A stretch of 64,000 nucleotides of DNA from Lachnoclostridium sp. An118 (GTDB lineage: Bacteria > Bacillota > Clostridia > Lachnospirales > Lachnospiraceae): positions 248,001-312,000 of the forward strand of contig NZ_NFLQ01000001.1 in assembly GCF_002160985.1 (NCBI RefSeq), in the 5' to 3' direction. The notes below the pieces were generated by a model. That model worked only from the letters and a program-made list of their open reading frames with translations, was not told the DNA's origin and did no database searches. The position numbers and the translations under genes were made by a program. Of this stretch, positions 52,930-62,070 are shown piece after piece. Position 1 is the first letter of the stretch; the number at the start of each line of letters is the position of its first letter.

Positions 52930-54315
52930 ATGAAAGATATTTTGACAGTCAAAGAGCTGCCGGCGTTTGAGAAGCCGGAGCTGTACCCGGTCCTGGATGA
53001 ATTTTTTCGTTCCTACCTAGTGGAAAGAGATATTGAGAAGACGCTGGCGCTCGTAACAGAGGATGTGTACAGCATCGGGACCGGAGAGAATGAGGTTGCC
53101 GTGGGAAGGGAGAATCTGGAGGGCCTGCTAAGGATGGAGATTGAAGCAATGCCGGAGCCTATCGGCTATCAGATACTGGAGTACAGAGAGAAGCCTGAGG
53201 GGGAGGATGCGGGGACCTGCTTCTGCCAGGTCAGGACTACACCGGAGAAGGGACTTGGAGAGCTGATGTTTTATCAGACTCGTTTTTCCGCCTCCTTCCG
53301 GAGAGTGGAGGGCAGATGGCTGGCGAGTGCCATGCACATGTCGGAGGCCAGCAGGTCGCAGGAAAAAGAGGAGTTCTTCCCCCTGCGCTTCCTGTCCAGG
53401 CAGGCGGCCAGGTTCAACGAGCGAACCCAGAAGCTTCTCCTGGACATTATGTGTGGAATGATCCCCGGAGGTGTGATTGGCAGATACCTTGAGGAAGGCT
53501 TTCCGCTGTATGTTATCAACGATACAATGCTGGAAATGATGGGATATACTTATGAAGAGTTTGTGAATGCCGTGAACAGCAGAGTGGCCAATGCGATCTA
53601 TGAGGAGGATGCGGACAGAGTTGCGGAGCTCATCCGCAGCAGGATGGAGACAGACGGTGAGTATGTCATGGAATACAGGATCAAAAAGAAAACGGGCGGC
53701 TACCTGTGGGTGCAGGATGTAGGGAGGAGGATTGTTACCGAGGACGGCAGGGAGGCAGTCATCAGCGTTCTTGTGGATATTTCGGAGGATGTCCAGAACC
53801 GGATCCGCCTTATGGAGGAGTCCTCCCGGGATTTCCTGACAGAGGTCTATAACCGGCGCGGCGGGGAAATACAGATTGCCGAGAGAATGAAAATCCCCAT
53901 GCCTTACGCCTTCTTCATGATCGACCTGGACAATTTCAAAAAAGTCAATGATCTGTACAGCCACGAGGAGGGAGACCGGATGCTTCATTTTACCGGGAGG
54001 ATACTCAAGCAGATCTTCCGACAGACAGACGTGGTGATACGCGTGGGAGGGGATGAATTTGCCGTGCTGGCTTATCCCTGTAAGGACATGCAGGCGATCA
54101 GGAGAAAGGCCGATGAGGTGATCCGCATGTACGGTGAGGAGGCAGAGAAAAAATATCCCTTGAGCGGCACCTCGGTGTCCATAGGCGGCATATATGGGAG
54201 CCGGCCGAGAAGCTTTCTGGAATTATACAAGATGGCAGATCAGGTCCTGTACAGGGTAAAAAAGAAAAAAGGGTACTGTGAAATCTGGGAAGCGGATCAG
54301 AAAAACGGCATGTAA
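52930..54315 (+). CDS. Diguanylate cyclase (SnoaL-like, PAS, GGDEF)
   Basis: The 461-residue protein has an N-terminal SnoaL/NTF2-like domain (about 15-150; LDEFFRSYLVERDIEKTLALV, FSASFRRVEGRWLAS), a PAS domain (about 185-295; YVINDTMLEMMGYTYEEFV) and an active-type GGDEF (about 305-450) with DFLTEVYNRRGGE, FFMIDLDNFKKVND and RVGGDEFAVLA. It should make c-di-GMP from GTP. An RxxD inhibitory site is not evident just before GGDEF. It is the only intact GGDEF in the operon. Confidence 0.93.
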   Translation: MKDILTVKELPAFEKPELYPVLDEFFRSYLVERDIEKTLALVTEDVYSIGTGENEVAVGRENLEGLLRMEIEAMPEPIGYQILEYREKPEGEDAGTCFCQVRTTPEKGLGELMFYQTRFSASFRRVEGRWLASAMHMSEASRSQEKEEFFPLRFLSRQAARFNERTQKLLLDIMCGMIPGGVIGRYLEEGFPLYVINDTMLEMMGYTYEEFVNAVNSRVANAIYEEDADRVAELIRSRMETDGEYVMEYRIKKKTGGYLWVQDVGRRIVTEDGREAVISVLVDISEDVQNRIRLMEESSRDFLTEVYNRRGGEIQIAERMKIPMPYAFFMIDLDNFKKVNDLYSHEEGDRMLHFTGRILKQIFRQTDVVIRVGGDEFAVLAYPCKDMQAIRRKADEVIRMYGEEAEKKYPLSGTSVSIGGIYGSRPRSFLELYKMADQVLYRVKKKKGYCEIWEADQKNGM

Positions 54316-54338
54316 AGCATCTGATACAGGAGAGAGAC

Positions 54339-56603
54339 ATGAATGAAAGGACTTTAAGAAAACGCCTGAACCGGATGACAGTTGTGGTCATTGCGGTGAG
54401 TATTATGATCATTGCAGGGGGAAGTGTAGTGTCCTTCCACCTGCGAGGTATACTGCAAAATGCGCTGACCAGACAGATGGAAAGTAATACTGAGCAGTAC
54501 AAGATTAATATCCAGAGGCAGACCGAGGGGGATCTCCAGACACTGAACACGCTGGCCTGCTTCCTCCAGTTTGGGAAAATGGATACAAATGCATTTATGA
54601 GAGGGCTTCTCGCTTCAAAGCAATATACGGAATTTGACCGTATGGGATATTTTGATACCTCCGGGAGGGGGATTAATGTGACGGTGGACTCGATGATCGA
54701 AGACGAGCTTTCACTGGAAGACATGGATGAAAATGTGCAGGCTGTGGTGAAGGACGCATGGTGTGGAGAGAATGGGATCTCTAAAATATATCATCCACGG
54801 GGCACAGAGAAAAATGTGTTTGCCTATGCGGTCCCGGTATATTCGGGGGAGGAGATTGCGGGGGCTCTTGTTGCCGGAGTGGGTGCGGAGACCTTTGAGG
54901 AGCTCCTGCAGGACAGGACAATCCTGAAAGGACAGGGATATATCCATTTGATTTCAGATAATGGCACAATCCTCGTGCGCTCAGAGGACGGAGTGGTCGA
55001 GGAGAAAACAGAGAATATTTATGAGGGGGACTATATAGCGCCACAGGAGCAGGAGCGAATCAGGAAGGCTATGGCTGCGGGAGAAGCCTGCGCATCAGAA
55101 TTTACGTACAGAGACATGACCTATCAGATCCTTTTGGAGCCGCTTGAGATAAATGGATGGTATCTGTTCAGCGTACAGATGGCACAGAGCGTGAACAGCA
55201 GCATCTATCAGTTTATGACAAGCATGAGGAGTCTGACCGTGGCTGTTCTGCTGGCTCTCCTGCTGTTCATTTTCTATGGCTACCGGCAGATATACCGGAG
55301 TAACCACAGACTGATCCGAAGTGCCTGGTATGACCCTGTGACAGGCGCCTGCAATATTGCGAGGTTCGAGCAGGATGCCTCGGAGGTCATCGAAGGAACT
55401 CAGGAATACAGTCTGATAGCCATGAATGTGCGCCAGTTCAAGTTCTTCAATGAGATTTTTGGCAGCCGGAAAGGGGACCAGCTGCTGTGCCGCATTAAAG
55501 AAGCAATAGAGTCTCATATAAAGGACGGAGAATATTTCTGCCGGAGCACAGATGACTTGTTCTACATCCTCCTCCGGGATACGGACAGGAAAGTGATACG
55601 TGGAAGACTGGAAGAGATGACGGCCGAGATAAGCGGGTACGTAGTGAACAATAACGGCAGCTATCAGATCATGCTTTACTGTGGTGGGGTGATCGGAACA
55701 GATGTAAAGGATGAGGAGCCCTCTGTGCAGAAAAGTATGACTCATGTGAAATTTGCTTTAAATACTGCCAGACAGTCATTAAAGAAGAGCATATGGTTTT
55801 ACGACACCAGACTCCACGAGGACGAGATACTGGAAAACTACGTGGAGAGCCACATGGCGACAGCCCTGGAAAGGGAAGAGTTCCACATGTATCTTCAGCC
55901 CAAGGTGGATCTGGGCACGGGAAAGGTCTGTGGTGCGGAGGCGCTGGTGAGATGGATCCCGGAGGATGGGAAGATGATCTATCCCGGCCAGTTCATTCCC
56001 GTATTTGAGAGCAATGGATTCTGCGCCGAGCTGGACATGTATATGGTAGAGAAGGTATGTGCGCAGATCCGGTCCTGGATCGACCAGGGCAAGAAGCCGC
56101 TGCCCCTGTCTGTCAATCAGTCAAAGCTTCTGTTTTATGAGGCGGATTATATTGACAAGCTGAAGGCGCTTCTGGAAAAGTACCGAGTTCCGGCCAGCCT
56201 CATTACGCTGGAGATACTGGAGGGGCTGGCTATGGAGAATATCGAGGAGCTGAACGAGAGGATCGCCAGGCTGACCAGGATGGGCTTCCGGATTTCCATG
56301 GACGATTTTGGAAGTGGATATTCCTCTCTCAACACGCTGGCCAGCCTGAAGATAAACGAGCTGAAGATAGATCGTGAATTTCTGCTGCGGCTGCAGAATC
56401 CGAAGGAGGATTACAGGCGTCAGCTTATCATCATGAATAAGGTGGTGGAGCTGACGAAGGATCTGCAGATACAGACCGTGGTAGAGGGGGTGGAGACAGA
56501 GGAGGATGAAGGACTGGTGCGGGAGATGGGCTGTGTTCAGGGCCAGGGATACTACTACAGCAGGCCCGTGAGTGCGGAGAAATTCTCGGAGATCTATGTG
56601 TGA
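54339..56603 (+). CDS. Membrane c-di-GMP phosphodiesterase (Cache-like sensor, degenerate GGDEF, EAL)
   Basis: The 754-residue protein has an N-terminal helix (about 13-32), a Cache/PDC-like extracytoplasmic sensor (about 35-285) with FDRMGYFDTSGRGINVTVDS and YIHLISDNGTILVRSE, a second helix (about 297-315), a degenerate GGDEF (about 325-480, STDDLFYILL in place of the motif) and an EAL domain (about 505-750). EAL residues are kept: AEALVRWIPEDG, SVNQSKLLF, LEILEGLA, MDDFGSGYSSLNTL, KIDREFL, VVEGVETEEDE. It should break down c-di-GMP in response to an external ligand. Confidence 0.92.
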   Translation: MNERTLRKRLNRMTVVVIAVSIMIIAGGSVVSFHLRGILQNALTRQMESNTEQYKINIQRQTEGDLQTLNTLACFLQFGKMDTNAFMRGLLASKQYTEFDRMGYFDTSGRGINVTVDSMIEDELSLEDMDENVQAVVKDAWCGENGISKIYHPRGTEKNVFAYAVPVYSGEEIAGALVAGVGAETFEELLQDRTILKGQGYIHLISDNGTILVRSEDGVVEEKTENIYEGDYIAPQEQERIRKAMAAGEACASEFTYRDMTYQILLEPLEINGWYLFSVQMAQSVNSSIYQFMTSMRSLTVAVLLALLLFIFYGYRQIYRSNHRLIRSAWYDPVTGACNIARFEQDASEVIEGTQEYSLIAMNVRQFKFFNEIFGSRKGDQLLCRIKEAIESHIKDGEYFCRSTDDLFYILLRDTDRKVIRGRLEEMTAEISGYVVNNNGSYQIMLYCGGVIGTDVKDEEPSVQKSMTHVKFALNTARQSLKKSIWFYDTRLHEDEILENYVESHMATALEREEFHMYLQPKVDLGTGKVCGAEALVRWIPEDGKMIYPGQFIPVFESNGFCAELDMYMVEKVCAQIRSWIDQGKKPLPLSVNQSKLLFYEADYIDKLKALLEKYRVPASLITLEILEGLAMENIEELNERIARLTRMGFRISMDDFGSGYSSLNTLASLKINELKIDREFLLRLQNPKEDYRRQLIIMNKVVELTKDLQIQTVVEGVETEEDEGLVREMGCVQGQGYYYSRPVSAEKFSEIYV

Positions 56604-56688
56604 GAGGAGAAAACGCAGGACAGGAAAAGAGTGAACGTACGTCATTCCGAATATGGAGATCCTTCTTCCCTGACAGCAGCTGTCGCTC

Positions 56689-57051
56689 TCAGCTCTGACC
56701 AAGAGCGCGGGCTGCCTTTATAACTGTATCCTGGATAAAATCCTCCCCCATCCGGGTGTCCAGGAAGAGGTGATAGTTGGGGGCGGAGCCCCAGGGGCGC
56801 CGGGTGTAGTAGTGGTAGTACTCTGCCCGGTGCTGGTCTGTCTGACGGATTTTCTGGCGCGCCTTCTCCTCATTCAGTCCCTCCCGTGTCATGACACGGC
56901 CAAGCCGGTAGGAGAGAGGCGCCTGGAGGAAAACACGCAGACAGGCCGGATCGTCCCGGAGTATGTAGTCGGCGCAGCGGCCGGTGATGACGCAGTTCCC
57001 CTTGCGGACCAGCTCCCGTGTGGATCGTAAAGAGGCAGAAAAAGCAGCCCC
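56689..57051 (-). pseudogene. 5'-truncated cytidylate-kinase-like gene
   Basis: In one minus-strand frame the codons read RELVRKGNCVITGRCADYIL, RDDPACLRVFLQAPLSYRLGRV, MTREGLNEEKARQKIRQTDQHRAEYYHYYT and end at 56689. This is the C-terminal half of the cytidylate kinase-like family (PF13189 type). The frame closes at a stop (57052-57054) with no P-loop start (ISRQYGSGG type) upstream, so the gene has lost its 5' half. It lies just downstream of the NCS2 permease terminator. Confidence 0.7.
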
Positions 57052-57108
57052 TCATAGAGCAGCTCAGATTGGTGGAGTAGAGGCGCGGAAAATATAGTTT
57101 TGGGAAGA

Positions 57109-57142
57109 TAAAAAAGAGGATGCCGATGGGGCATCCTCTTTT
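57109..57142 (-). terminator. Terminator of the NCS2 permease gene
   Basis: On the minus strand AAAAGAGGATGCC and GGCATCCTCTTTT pair over 13 bp around CCAT-type loop, followed by TTTATC. Confidence 0.88.
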
Positions 57143-57153
57143 GCTATATGGCT

Positions 57154-58500
57154 TTATTGAGCGGATTTTTCTTCCCTTGGCAGTATGATGTTCAGAAGAA
57201 TAGCCATCAGTGTGGCAACCACTACCGGTGAGCTTCCAAATACAGTCGTTACCCACTCCGGGAAAGCTGCCAGGGAGCCGGAAGCCTGGGTGATCCCCAT
57301 GCCCAGCGCAACGGACAGTCCCACAATGGACGTGTTGCGGAAGTTCATCTCTTCCTGGAAGATCAGCTTGATACCCGTCATGGCGATGGAGGCGAACACG
57401 GAGATGGTGGCGCCGCCCAGCACGCACTGTGGGATGGTGGTCAGAAGTCCGGAGAACTTCGGCACAAAGCCGGCGATCATCAGAATGATGGCTGCCAGTC
57501 CCAGCACGCACCGGTTGATGACTTTGGTGGTGGTGACGATACCTACGTTCTGGCTGTAAGTGGCTGTGGGAAGTCCTCCGAAGAACGCGCACAGGATGTT
57601 GCTGATTCCGTACATGACAATGCCGCCCTGGAGTTCCTTGTTCTCCGGCATGCGGTTCATACTTCCGGATGTGGTGGCGGAGAAATCTCCGATGGCCTGG
57701 ATGGAGTTGATGGCAAAGAGAAGACCGATAGCCACACAGGCAGAGGGCTCAAAGCTCATGGAAAAATGCATGGGCTGGGGAAGCTGGAACCATCCGGCGG
57801 ACTGTACACCCGACAGATCCACAAGGCCGAAAGGAATGGCAAGGATGTAGCCGGCTATAATACCGATCAGGATGGAGGCCAGTTTCAGAAAGCCTTTCGC
57901 GAAGTGATTCAGCCCTGTCACGACAGCCAGCGTAAAGAAGGCTACCAGCCAGTTCTGCCAGGAACCGTAAGTCTCGCTGGATGTTCCGCCGGCCATGTAG
58001 TTGACAGCTGTGGGGTAAAGAGACAGACCGATGGTGAAGACCACAGTTCCTGTCACAAGGGGCGGGAACAGGACGCGGATCTTTCGGATAAAAAGACCAA
58101 CGATAATGGCAATGACGCCGCCCACTACCTGGGCGCCCAGAATGGTGGCAATGTCGTACGTGCCTGCGATGGCCTGCATGCTTGGCACATAGGCAAAGCT
58201 GATACCCATGATGACAGGCAGAGCGCTTCCAAGTTGAAAGTTCCCGAATTTAATAAAGGGGAAGAGCTGCAGAAGCGTGCTGATGGCGGAGCAGAACAGT
58301 GCAGCCTGTATGAGGATGACGCGGTCGCTGTCGCTGATCCCGGCCACTCCTGCGATAATGATGGACGGAGTGACGCAGCCCACGATCATGGCGACTACGT
58401 GCTGCAGTGCCAGGGGAAGAGCCTGTCCGAACGCCGGAACACCGCTCAGCTCAAAGACAGACGCATTTTTTTTGCTGACAGATGAATTTGAAGCAGACAT
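57154..58500 (-). CDS. NCS2-family nucleobase permease (xanthine/uracil type)
   Basis: The 448-residue protein has about 14 helices and NCS2 signatures: GQALPLALQHVVAMIVGCVTP at the start, the QH motif, and GLPTATYSQNVGIVTTTKVINR plus GIKLIFQEEMNFRNTSIVG. The sequence resembles xanthine/uric acid permeases more than UraA, though the exact base cannot be read. AGGAGGAAATT precedes the ATG. A 9-bp leader hairpin lies 39 bases upstream. Confidence 0.92.
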   Translation of the reverse strand: MSASNSSVSKKNASVFELSGVPAFGQALPLALQHVVAMIVGCVTPSIIIAGVAGISDSDRVILIQAALFCSAISTLLQLFPFIKFGNFQLGSALPVIMGISFAYVPSMQAIAGTYDIATILGAQVVGGVIAIIVGLFIRKIRVLFPPLVTGTVVFTIGLSLYPTAVNYMAGGTSSETYGSWQNWLVAFFTLAVVTGLNHFAKGFLKLASILIGIIAGYILAIPFGLVDLSGVQSAGWFQLPQPMHFSMSFEPSACVAIGLLFAINSIQAIGDFSATTSGSMNRMPENKELQGGIVMYGISNILCAFFGGLPTATYSQNVGIVTTTKVINRCVLGLAAIILMIAGFVPKFSGLLTTIPQCVLGGATISVFASIAMTGIKLIFQEEMNFRNTSIVGLSVALGMGITQASGSLAAFPEWVTTVFGSSPVVVATLMAILLNIILPREEKSAQ

Positions 58501-58538
58501 AATTTCCTCCTAAGTATGATGAATTAGATTTACCTTCT

Positions 58539-58567
58539 GTTTCCATGTCGTATTCTGCCATGGAAAC
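58539..58567 (-). promoter_or_regulatory. Hairpin in the leader of the NCS2 permease gene
   Basis: GTTTCCATG (58539-58547) and CATGGAAAC (58559-58567) pair perfectly with an 11-nt loop. No purine riboswitch core was recognised. It may be an operator dyad or an RNA element. Confidence 0.5.
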
Positions 58568-58685
58568 TACCTTATTACTTTATCACTAAACAGAGAAAAT
58601 GCAAAGAAGAAAATCAAATCACTGGCAAATTCCTGCCCAATGCGATATAATGGGCAAAGCGGTATTTTGCAAGGAGGATTATAGA

Positions 58686-59558
58686 ATGGCAGATTTTGTG
58701 ATCACAACAGACTCCAACTCAGATGTGCCAGAAGGATTTCTGGTACAGCATGGCATCCCTGTCATACCCCAGTATTATATGTTCGGGGAGACGGTGTACG
58801 GAGACGAGATAAAGATGGAACCGTCGGAATTTTATGAGACGATGCGGAAGGGAGAGCTTCCCAAATCCATGGCCAACAATCCGGAAGTGATACGGGAGAA
58901 ATTTACGAAGATATTAAAAGAAGGAAAAGATATACTTCACATTGCGTTTTCCAGCGCGTTAAGCGGCAGCTGCCAGAACGTGCAGGTGGCGGCCCGGGAT
59001 CTGATGGAAGACTATCCGGAAAGAAAGATCCTTGTGTTCGACTCACTCAATGCCTCCCTGGGAGAGGGCGTGTCCGTGATGCGGGCAGTGCAGCTTAAAG
59101 AGGAAGGCAGGAGCATGGAGGAGATCTACGATATCCTGGCAGAGGAGAGAGCGCATGTCAATGTGTGCTTTACAGTGGACGACCTTCACCATCTGCAGCG
59201 GGGAGGGCGTGTCTCAAAGACGACAGCCGTTGTGGGAAGCATGATCAATATCAAACCTCTCCTTGCGGTGACATCCACCGGGGAACTGAAGTCTGACGGC
59301 ACTGTGCGGGGCAGAAAAAAGGCTCTCAAAACCCTTGTGACCAGAATGGAGCAGTGTCTGGACACAGAGCATTTCGGAAAGGACAGGCCTGTGGCCATTG
59401 TCCACGGTGACTGTATAGACGATGCTCTTGCCGTGCAGGAGCATGTAAAAGAACTTGGATTTGAAAATGTAGTGATCAACGACGTGAGCCCCAGTATCGG
59501 CACCCACGCGGGTCCCGGGGTAGTCGGGCTGATCTTTTATGGGAAAACCGTAAAATAA
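58686..59558 (+). CDS. DegV-family fatty-acid-binding protein
   Basis: The 290-residue protein has the DegV start FVITTDSNSDVPEGFL, SFALSG-type FSSALSGSCQN, DSLNASLGEGV and VDDLHHLQRGGRVSKTTAVVG. In several Firmicutes, DegV/FakB proteins present fatty acids to FakA kinase. No fakA is nearby. ATG 58686 follows CAAGGAGGATTATAGA; the longer frame upstream lacks a site. Confidence 0.93.
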   Translation: MADFVITTDSNSDVPEGFLVQHGIPVIPQYYMFGETVYGDEIKMEPSEFYETMRKGELPKSMANNPEVIREKFTKILKEGKDILHIAFSSALSGSCQNVQVAARDLMEDYPERKILVFDSLNASLGEGVSVMRAVQLKEEGRSMEEIYDILAEERAHVNVCFTVDDLHHLQRGGRVSKTTAVVGSMINIKPLLAVTSTGELKSDGTVRGRKKALKTLVTRMEQCLDTEHFGKDRPVAIVHGDCIDDALAVQEHVKELGFENVVINDVSPSIGTHAGPGVVGLIFYGKTVK

Positions 59559-59658
59559 AGAAAGCTTTACTTTGATTTGACAAAGGCTTAATCCTTTTGT
59601 GACAAAGATATGCTACTCTTCTTATAGCAACAATTTTAAGACAGCGAGGTTGATAAAG

Positions 59659-59790
59659 ATGCGTAAAGAGAGAAGAAGCCGCAAGAGGATCAAAGCGGAT
59701 CTGATGAGATCCTACTATACCATGGAGTCAAAAGTGGACCCCAGGGCAAAGGAAGTTTTCAAAAGAAAACCTTACGCTGCGGTGCACTAG
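59659..59790 (+). CDS. Small basic protein, unknown function
   Basis: A 43-residue ORF (MRKERRSRKRIKADLMRSYY then TMESKVDPRAKEVFKRKPYA) is strongly basic and has GCGAGGTTGATAAAG before the ATG. TTGTGA and TTATAG upstream (59598-59627) could be a promoter. A terminator follows. No family recognised; a longer start at 59599 is possible. Confidence 0.5.
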   Translation: MRKERRSRKRIKADLMRSYYTMESKVDPRAKEVFKRKPYAAVH

Positions 59791-59820
59791 AACAGTTGCC
59801 GCAATAGCAGGCAGGAAAGC

Positions 59821-59866
59821 ATTCCCATATCAGTCCCCGAAAAAAGGGAGATATGGGAATTTTTCT
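59821..59866 (+). terminator. Terminator after the small basic ORF
   Basis: ATTCCCATAT (59821-59830) pairs with ATATGGGAAT (59851-59860), 10 bp, followed by TTTTT. Confidence 0.88.
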
Positions 59867-59900
59867 GTTCTGAAAAAATACAGATGAAGAGGCAGATATT

Positions 59901-60812
59901 ATGACGAACATGGAGCGAAGAGAGGCGCTGCGGGGCATGGCTATCGCCCTGATCGGCGGCATTTTCTGGGGACTGGCAGGCGTCTTCGGGCAGTTTCTAT
60001 TTGAATACAAGGGGACCAATGCCAGATGGCTTGTCAGCGTGCGGCTTGTGCTGGCGGGACTGTTGCTTCTGTCCACCGTGGTTGTGAAACAGCGGGCTAC
60101 ATTCTGGAAGATCTGGACTGACAAAAAAGATGCCGCCACTCTGGTCCTTTTTGGCATCCTGGGCATGGCGGGGTGTCAGCTTTCCTACTACACGGCGGTG
60201 GAGCTGTCCAATGCGGGGACGGCCACTGTGCTGCAGTACACAGCGCCTGTCCTGATCCTCGGATATGAGGCCGTCAGAATGAGGCGCCGCCCCAGGGGCT
60301 TTGAGATTGCGGCTCTCGTCCTGGCACTGGCAGGGACGTTTCTTCTGGCGACCCACGGAAATCCGGGATCCATGTCCCTTTCCGGAAAGGCCCTTGCCTG
60401 GGGACTTATGTCGGCGGTGATGATGGCGGTATACAACCTGCTTCCTGCAAAGCTGATGAAAAAGTACGGGACATTCTGCGTCATAGGCTGGGGAATGCTG
60501 GTGGGCGGCATTGTCCTGTCCGCTTTTACCCATCCCTGGCATGTTGTGGGACGCTGGGATCTGGAGGCAGTGGGAGCGATGGCAGTGGTGGTCGTGCTGG
60601 GGACTGTGCTGTCCTTTTCCTTCTATATGGAGGGCGTGCGCATGATCGGGGCGGCAAAGGCCAGTCTGCTGGCCTCGGTGGAGCCTGTGACAGCCACCAT
60701 AGCCTCAGCCCTTATAATGCACGTGGTGTTTGCCGGGATGGATGTGCTGGGCATCGTCTGTATCCTGGGAGCCGTGCTGCTTCTGTCTGTGCCGGGCCTT
60801 AAAAAGGCCTGA
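59901..60812 (+). CDS. DMT-superfamily (EamA) transporter
   Basis: The 303-residue protein has ten predicted helices in two EamA repeats (GGIFWGLAGVFGQFLFE; later LGTVLSFSFYMEGVRMIGAAKASLLASVEPVTATIASAL). The latter stretch is the hallmark ending of EamA domains. Substrate is not predictable; amino acids and nucleobases are typical. Confidence 0.92.
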   Translation: MTNMERREALRGMAIALIGGIFWGLAGVFGQFLFEYKGTNARWLVSVRLVLAGLLLLSTVVVKQRATFWKIWTDKKDAATLVLFGILGMAGCQLSYYTAVELSNAGTATVLQYTAPVLILGYEAVRMRRRPRGFEIAALVLALAGTFLLATHGNPGSMSLSGKALAWGLMSAVMMAVYNLLPAKLMKKYGTFCVIGWGMLVGGIVLSAFTHPWHVVGRWDLEAVGAMAVVVVLGTVLSFSFYMEGVRMIGAAKASLLASVEPVTATIASALIMHVVFAGMDVLGIVCILGAVLLLSVPGLKKA

Positions 60813-60862
60813 CCTTAGCTGAAAAGATATAAATAAAAATGATAAATAAAAAGGAGAAAGAC

Positions 60863-61987
60863 ATGGAAAAAGCAAAAGTGTATTTCACGGACCTTCGGGC
60901 TCTTCCCGGAACGAACCTTCCCGGAAAGCTCCAGAAACTTATCAGAAAGGCGGGCATCGGGGACATTGATTTCGAGAAGAAAATGACGGCCATCAAGATC
61001 CATTTTGGCGAGCCGGGCAACCTGTCCTATCTGCGCCCCAACTATGCCAAGGCTGTGGCGGATGTCATCAAAGAGCTGGGAGGTCGCCCCTTCCTTACAG
61101 ACTGCAACACGCTGTACGTGGGCAGGAGAAAGGATGCCCTGGAGCACTTAAGCGCAGCTTTTGAGAACGGGTTCAATATGCTCTCCACAGGCTGTCACAT
61201 CATCATCGCAGACGGTCTGAAAGGAACAGATGAGGCCTACGTACCCGTGAGAGGCGGTGAGCTTGTGAAGGAGGCAAAGATCGGACGGGCTATCATGGAT
61301 GCGGACGTCTTTATCAGTCTGAACCACTTCAAAGGACACGAGGCCACCGGATTTGGCGGCGCGTTGAAGAATATCGGTATGGGCTGCGGCAGCCGGGCCG
61401 GAAAGATGGAGCAGCACAACAGCGGAAAACCTACCGTGGACCAGGAGCACTGTGTGGGATGTACTGTCTGTTCAAAGAACTGCGCCCACGGCGCCATCTC
61501 CTTCCACGAGAAGAAGGCCAGCATTGACCACAGTAAATGTGTGGGCTGCGGACGGTGCCTGGGAGCCTGCAACTTTGACGCCATCTACAATGAGAACAGC
61601 TCGGCTGTAAAGGATCTGGACATGAAGATCGCCGAGTACTCCAAGGCGGTGCTGGACGGAAGGCCGAACTTCCATATCAATCTCGTCATCGATGTGTCTC
61701 CCTACTGTGACTGCCATGCGGAGAATGATCTTCCCATCCTGCCGGATGTGGGCATGTTCGCAAGCTTTGATCCGGTGGCCCTGGACCAGGCCTGCGCGGA
61801 CGCCTGCAATGCACAGCAGCCCATCCCGGGAAGTCTTCTTGACGACCGGATGCACGAGCATGATTTCTGCGATCACCACGACCACTTTGTCAACACCACG
61901 CCGGAGAGTGAGTGGGAGACCTGCCTGGCTCACGCGGAGAAGATCGGCATCGGCACACGGGAATATGAACTAATTGAAGTAAAATAA
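60863..61987 (+). CDS. DUF362 protein with two 4Fe-4S clusters
   Basis: The 374-residue protein has a DUF362 domain on both sides of a ferredoxin insert. IHFGEPGNLSYLRPNYAKAV and SLNHFKGHEATGFGGALKNIGMG are DUF362 motifs. The ferredoxin motifs are CVGCTVCSKNCAHGAI and CVGCGRCLGACNFDAI (about residues 194-240). Such proteins are probable iron-sulfur oxidoreductases of unknown substrate. ATG 60863 follows AAAAAGGAGAAAGAC. Confidence 0.9.
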   Translation: MEKAKVYFTDLRALPGTNLPGKLQKLIRKAGIGDIDFEKKMTAIKIHFGEPGNLSYLRPNYAKAVADVIKELGGRPFLTDCNTLYVGRRKDALEHLSAAFENGFNMLSTGCHIIIADGLKGTDEAYVPVRGGELVKEAKIGRAIMDADVFISLNHFKGHEATGFGGALKNIGMGCGSRAGKMEQHNSGKPTVDQEHCVGCTVCSKNCAHGAISFHEKKASIDHSKCVGCGRCLGACNFDAIYNENSSAVKDLDMKIAEYSKAVLDGRPNFHINLVIDVSPYCDCHAENDLPILPDVGMFASFDPVALDQACADACNAQQPIPGSLLDDRMHEHDFCDHHDHFVNTTPESEWETCLAHAEKIGIGTREYELIEVK

Positions 61988-62017
61988 AGCGTCTGGAACA
62001 AGAGTTTCAGCATGAAA

Positions 62018-62070
62018 AAAAGCTGGCCATGTCCGGGATCCCATTCCCTAGTGCATGGTCAGCTTTTGTA
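62018..62070. terminator. Convergent terminator overlapping the VWA gene end
   Basis: AAAAGCTGGCCATG (62018-62031) pairs with CATGGTCAGCTTTT (62054-62067), 14 bp with one G-U pair. The right arm encodes the last residues of the minus-strand VWA gene, so it can serve both genes. Confidence 0.8.

Noticed and set aside
57066-57592. Minus-strand frames over the permease end reading as an Arg/His-rich protein
   Set aside because: These are out-of-frame shadows of the NCS2 permease; only the in-frame kinase remnant at 56689-57051 is supported.
58500-58600. Purine riboswitch before the NCS2 permease
   Set aside because: The conserved aptamer core and three-way junction were not found; only a simple hairpin is present.
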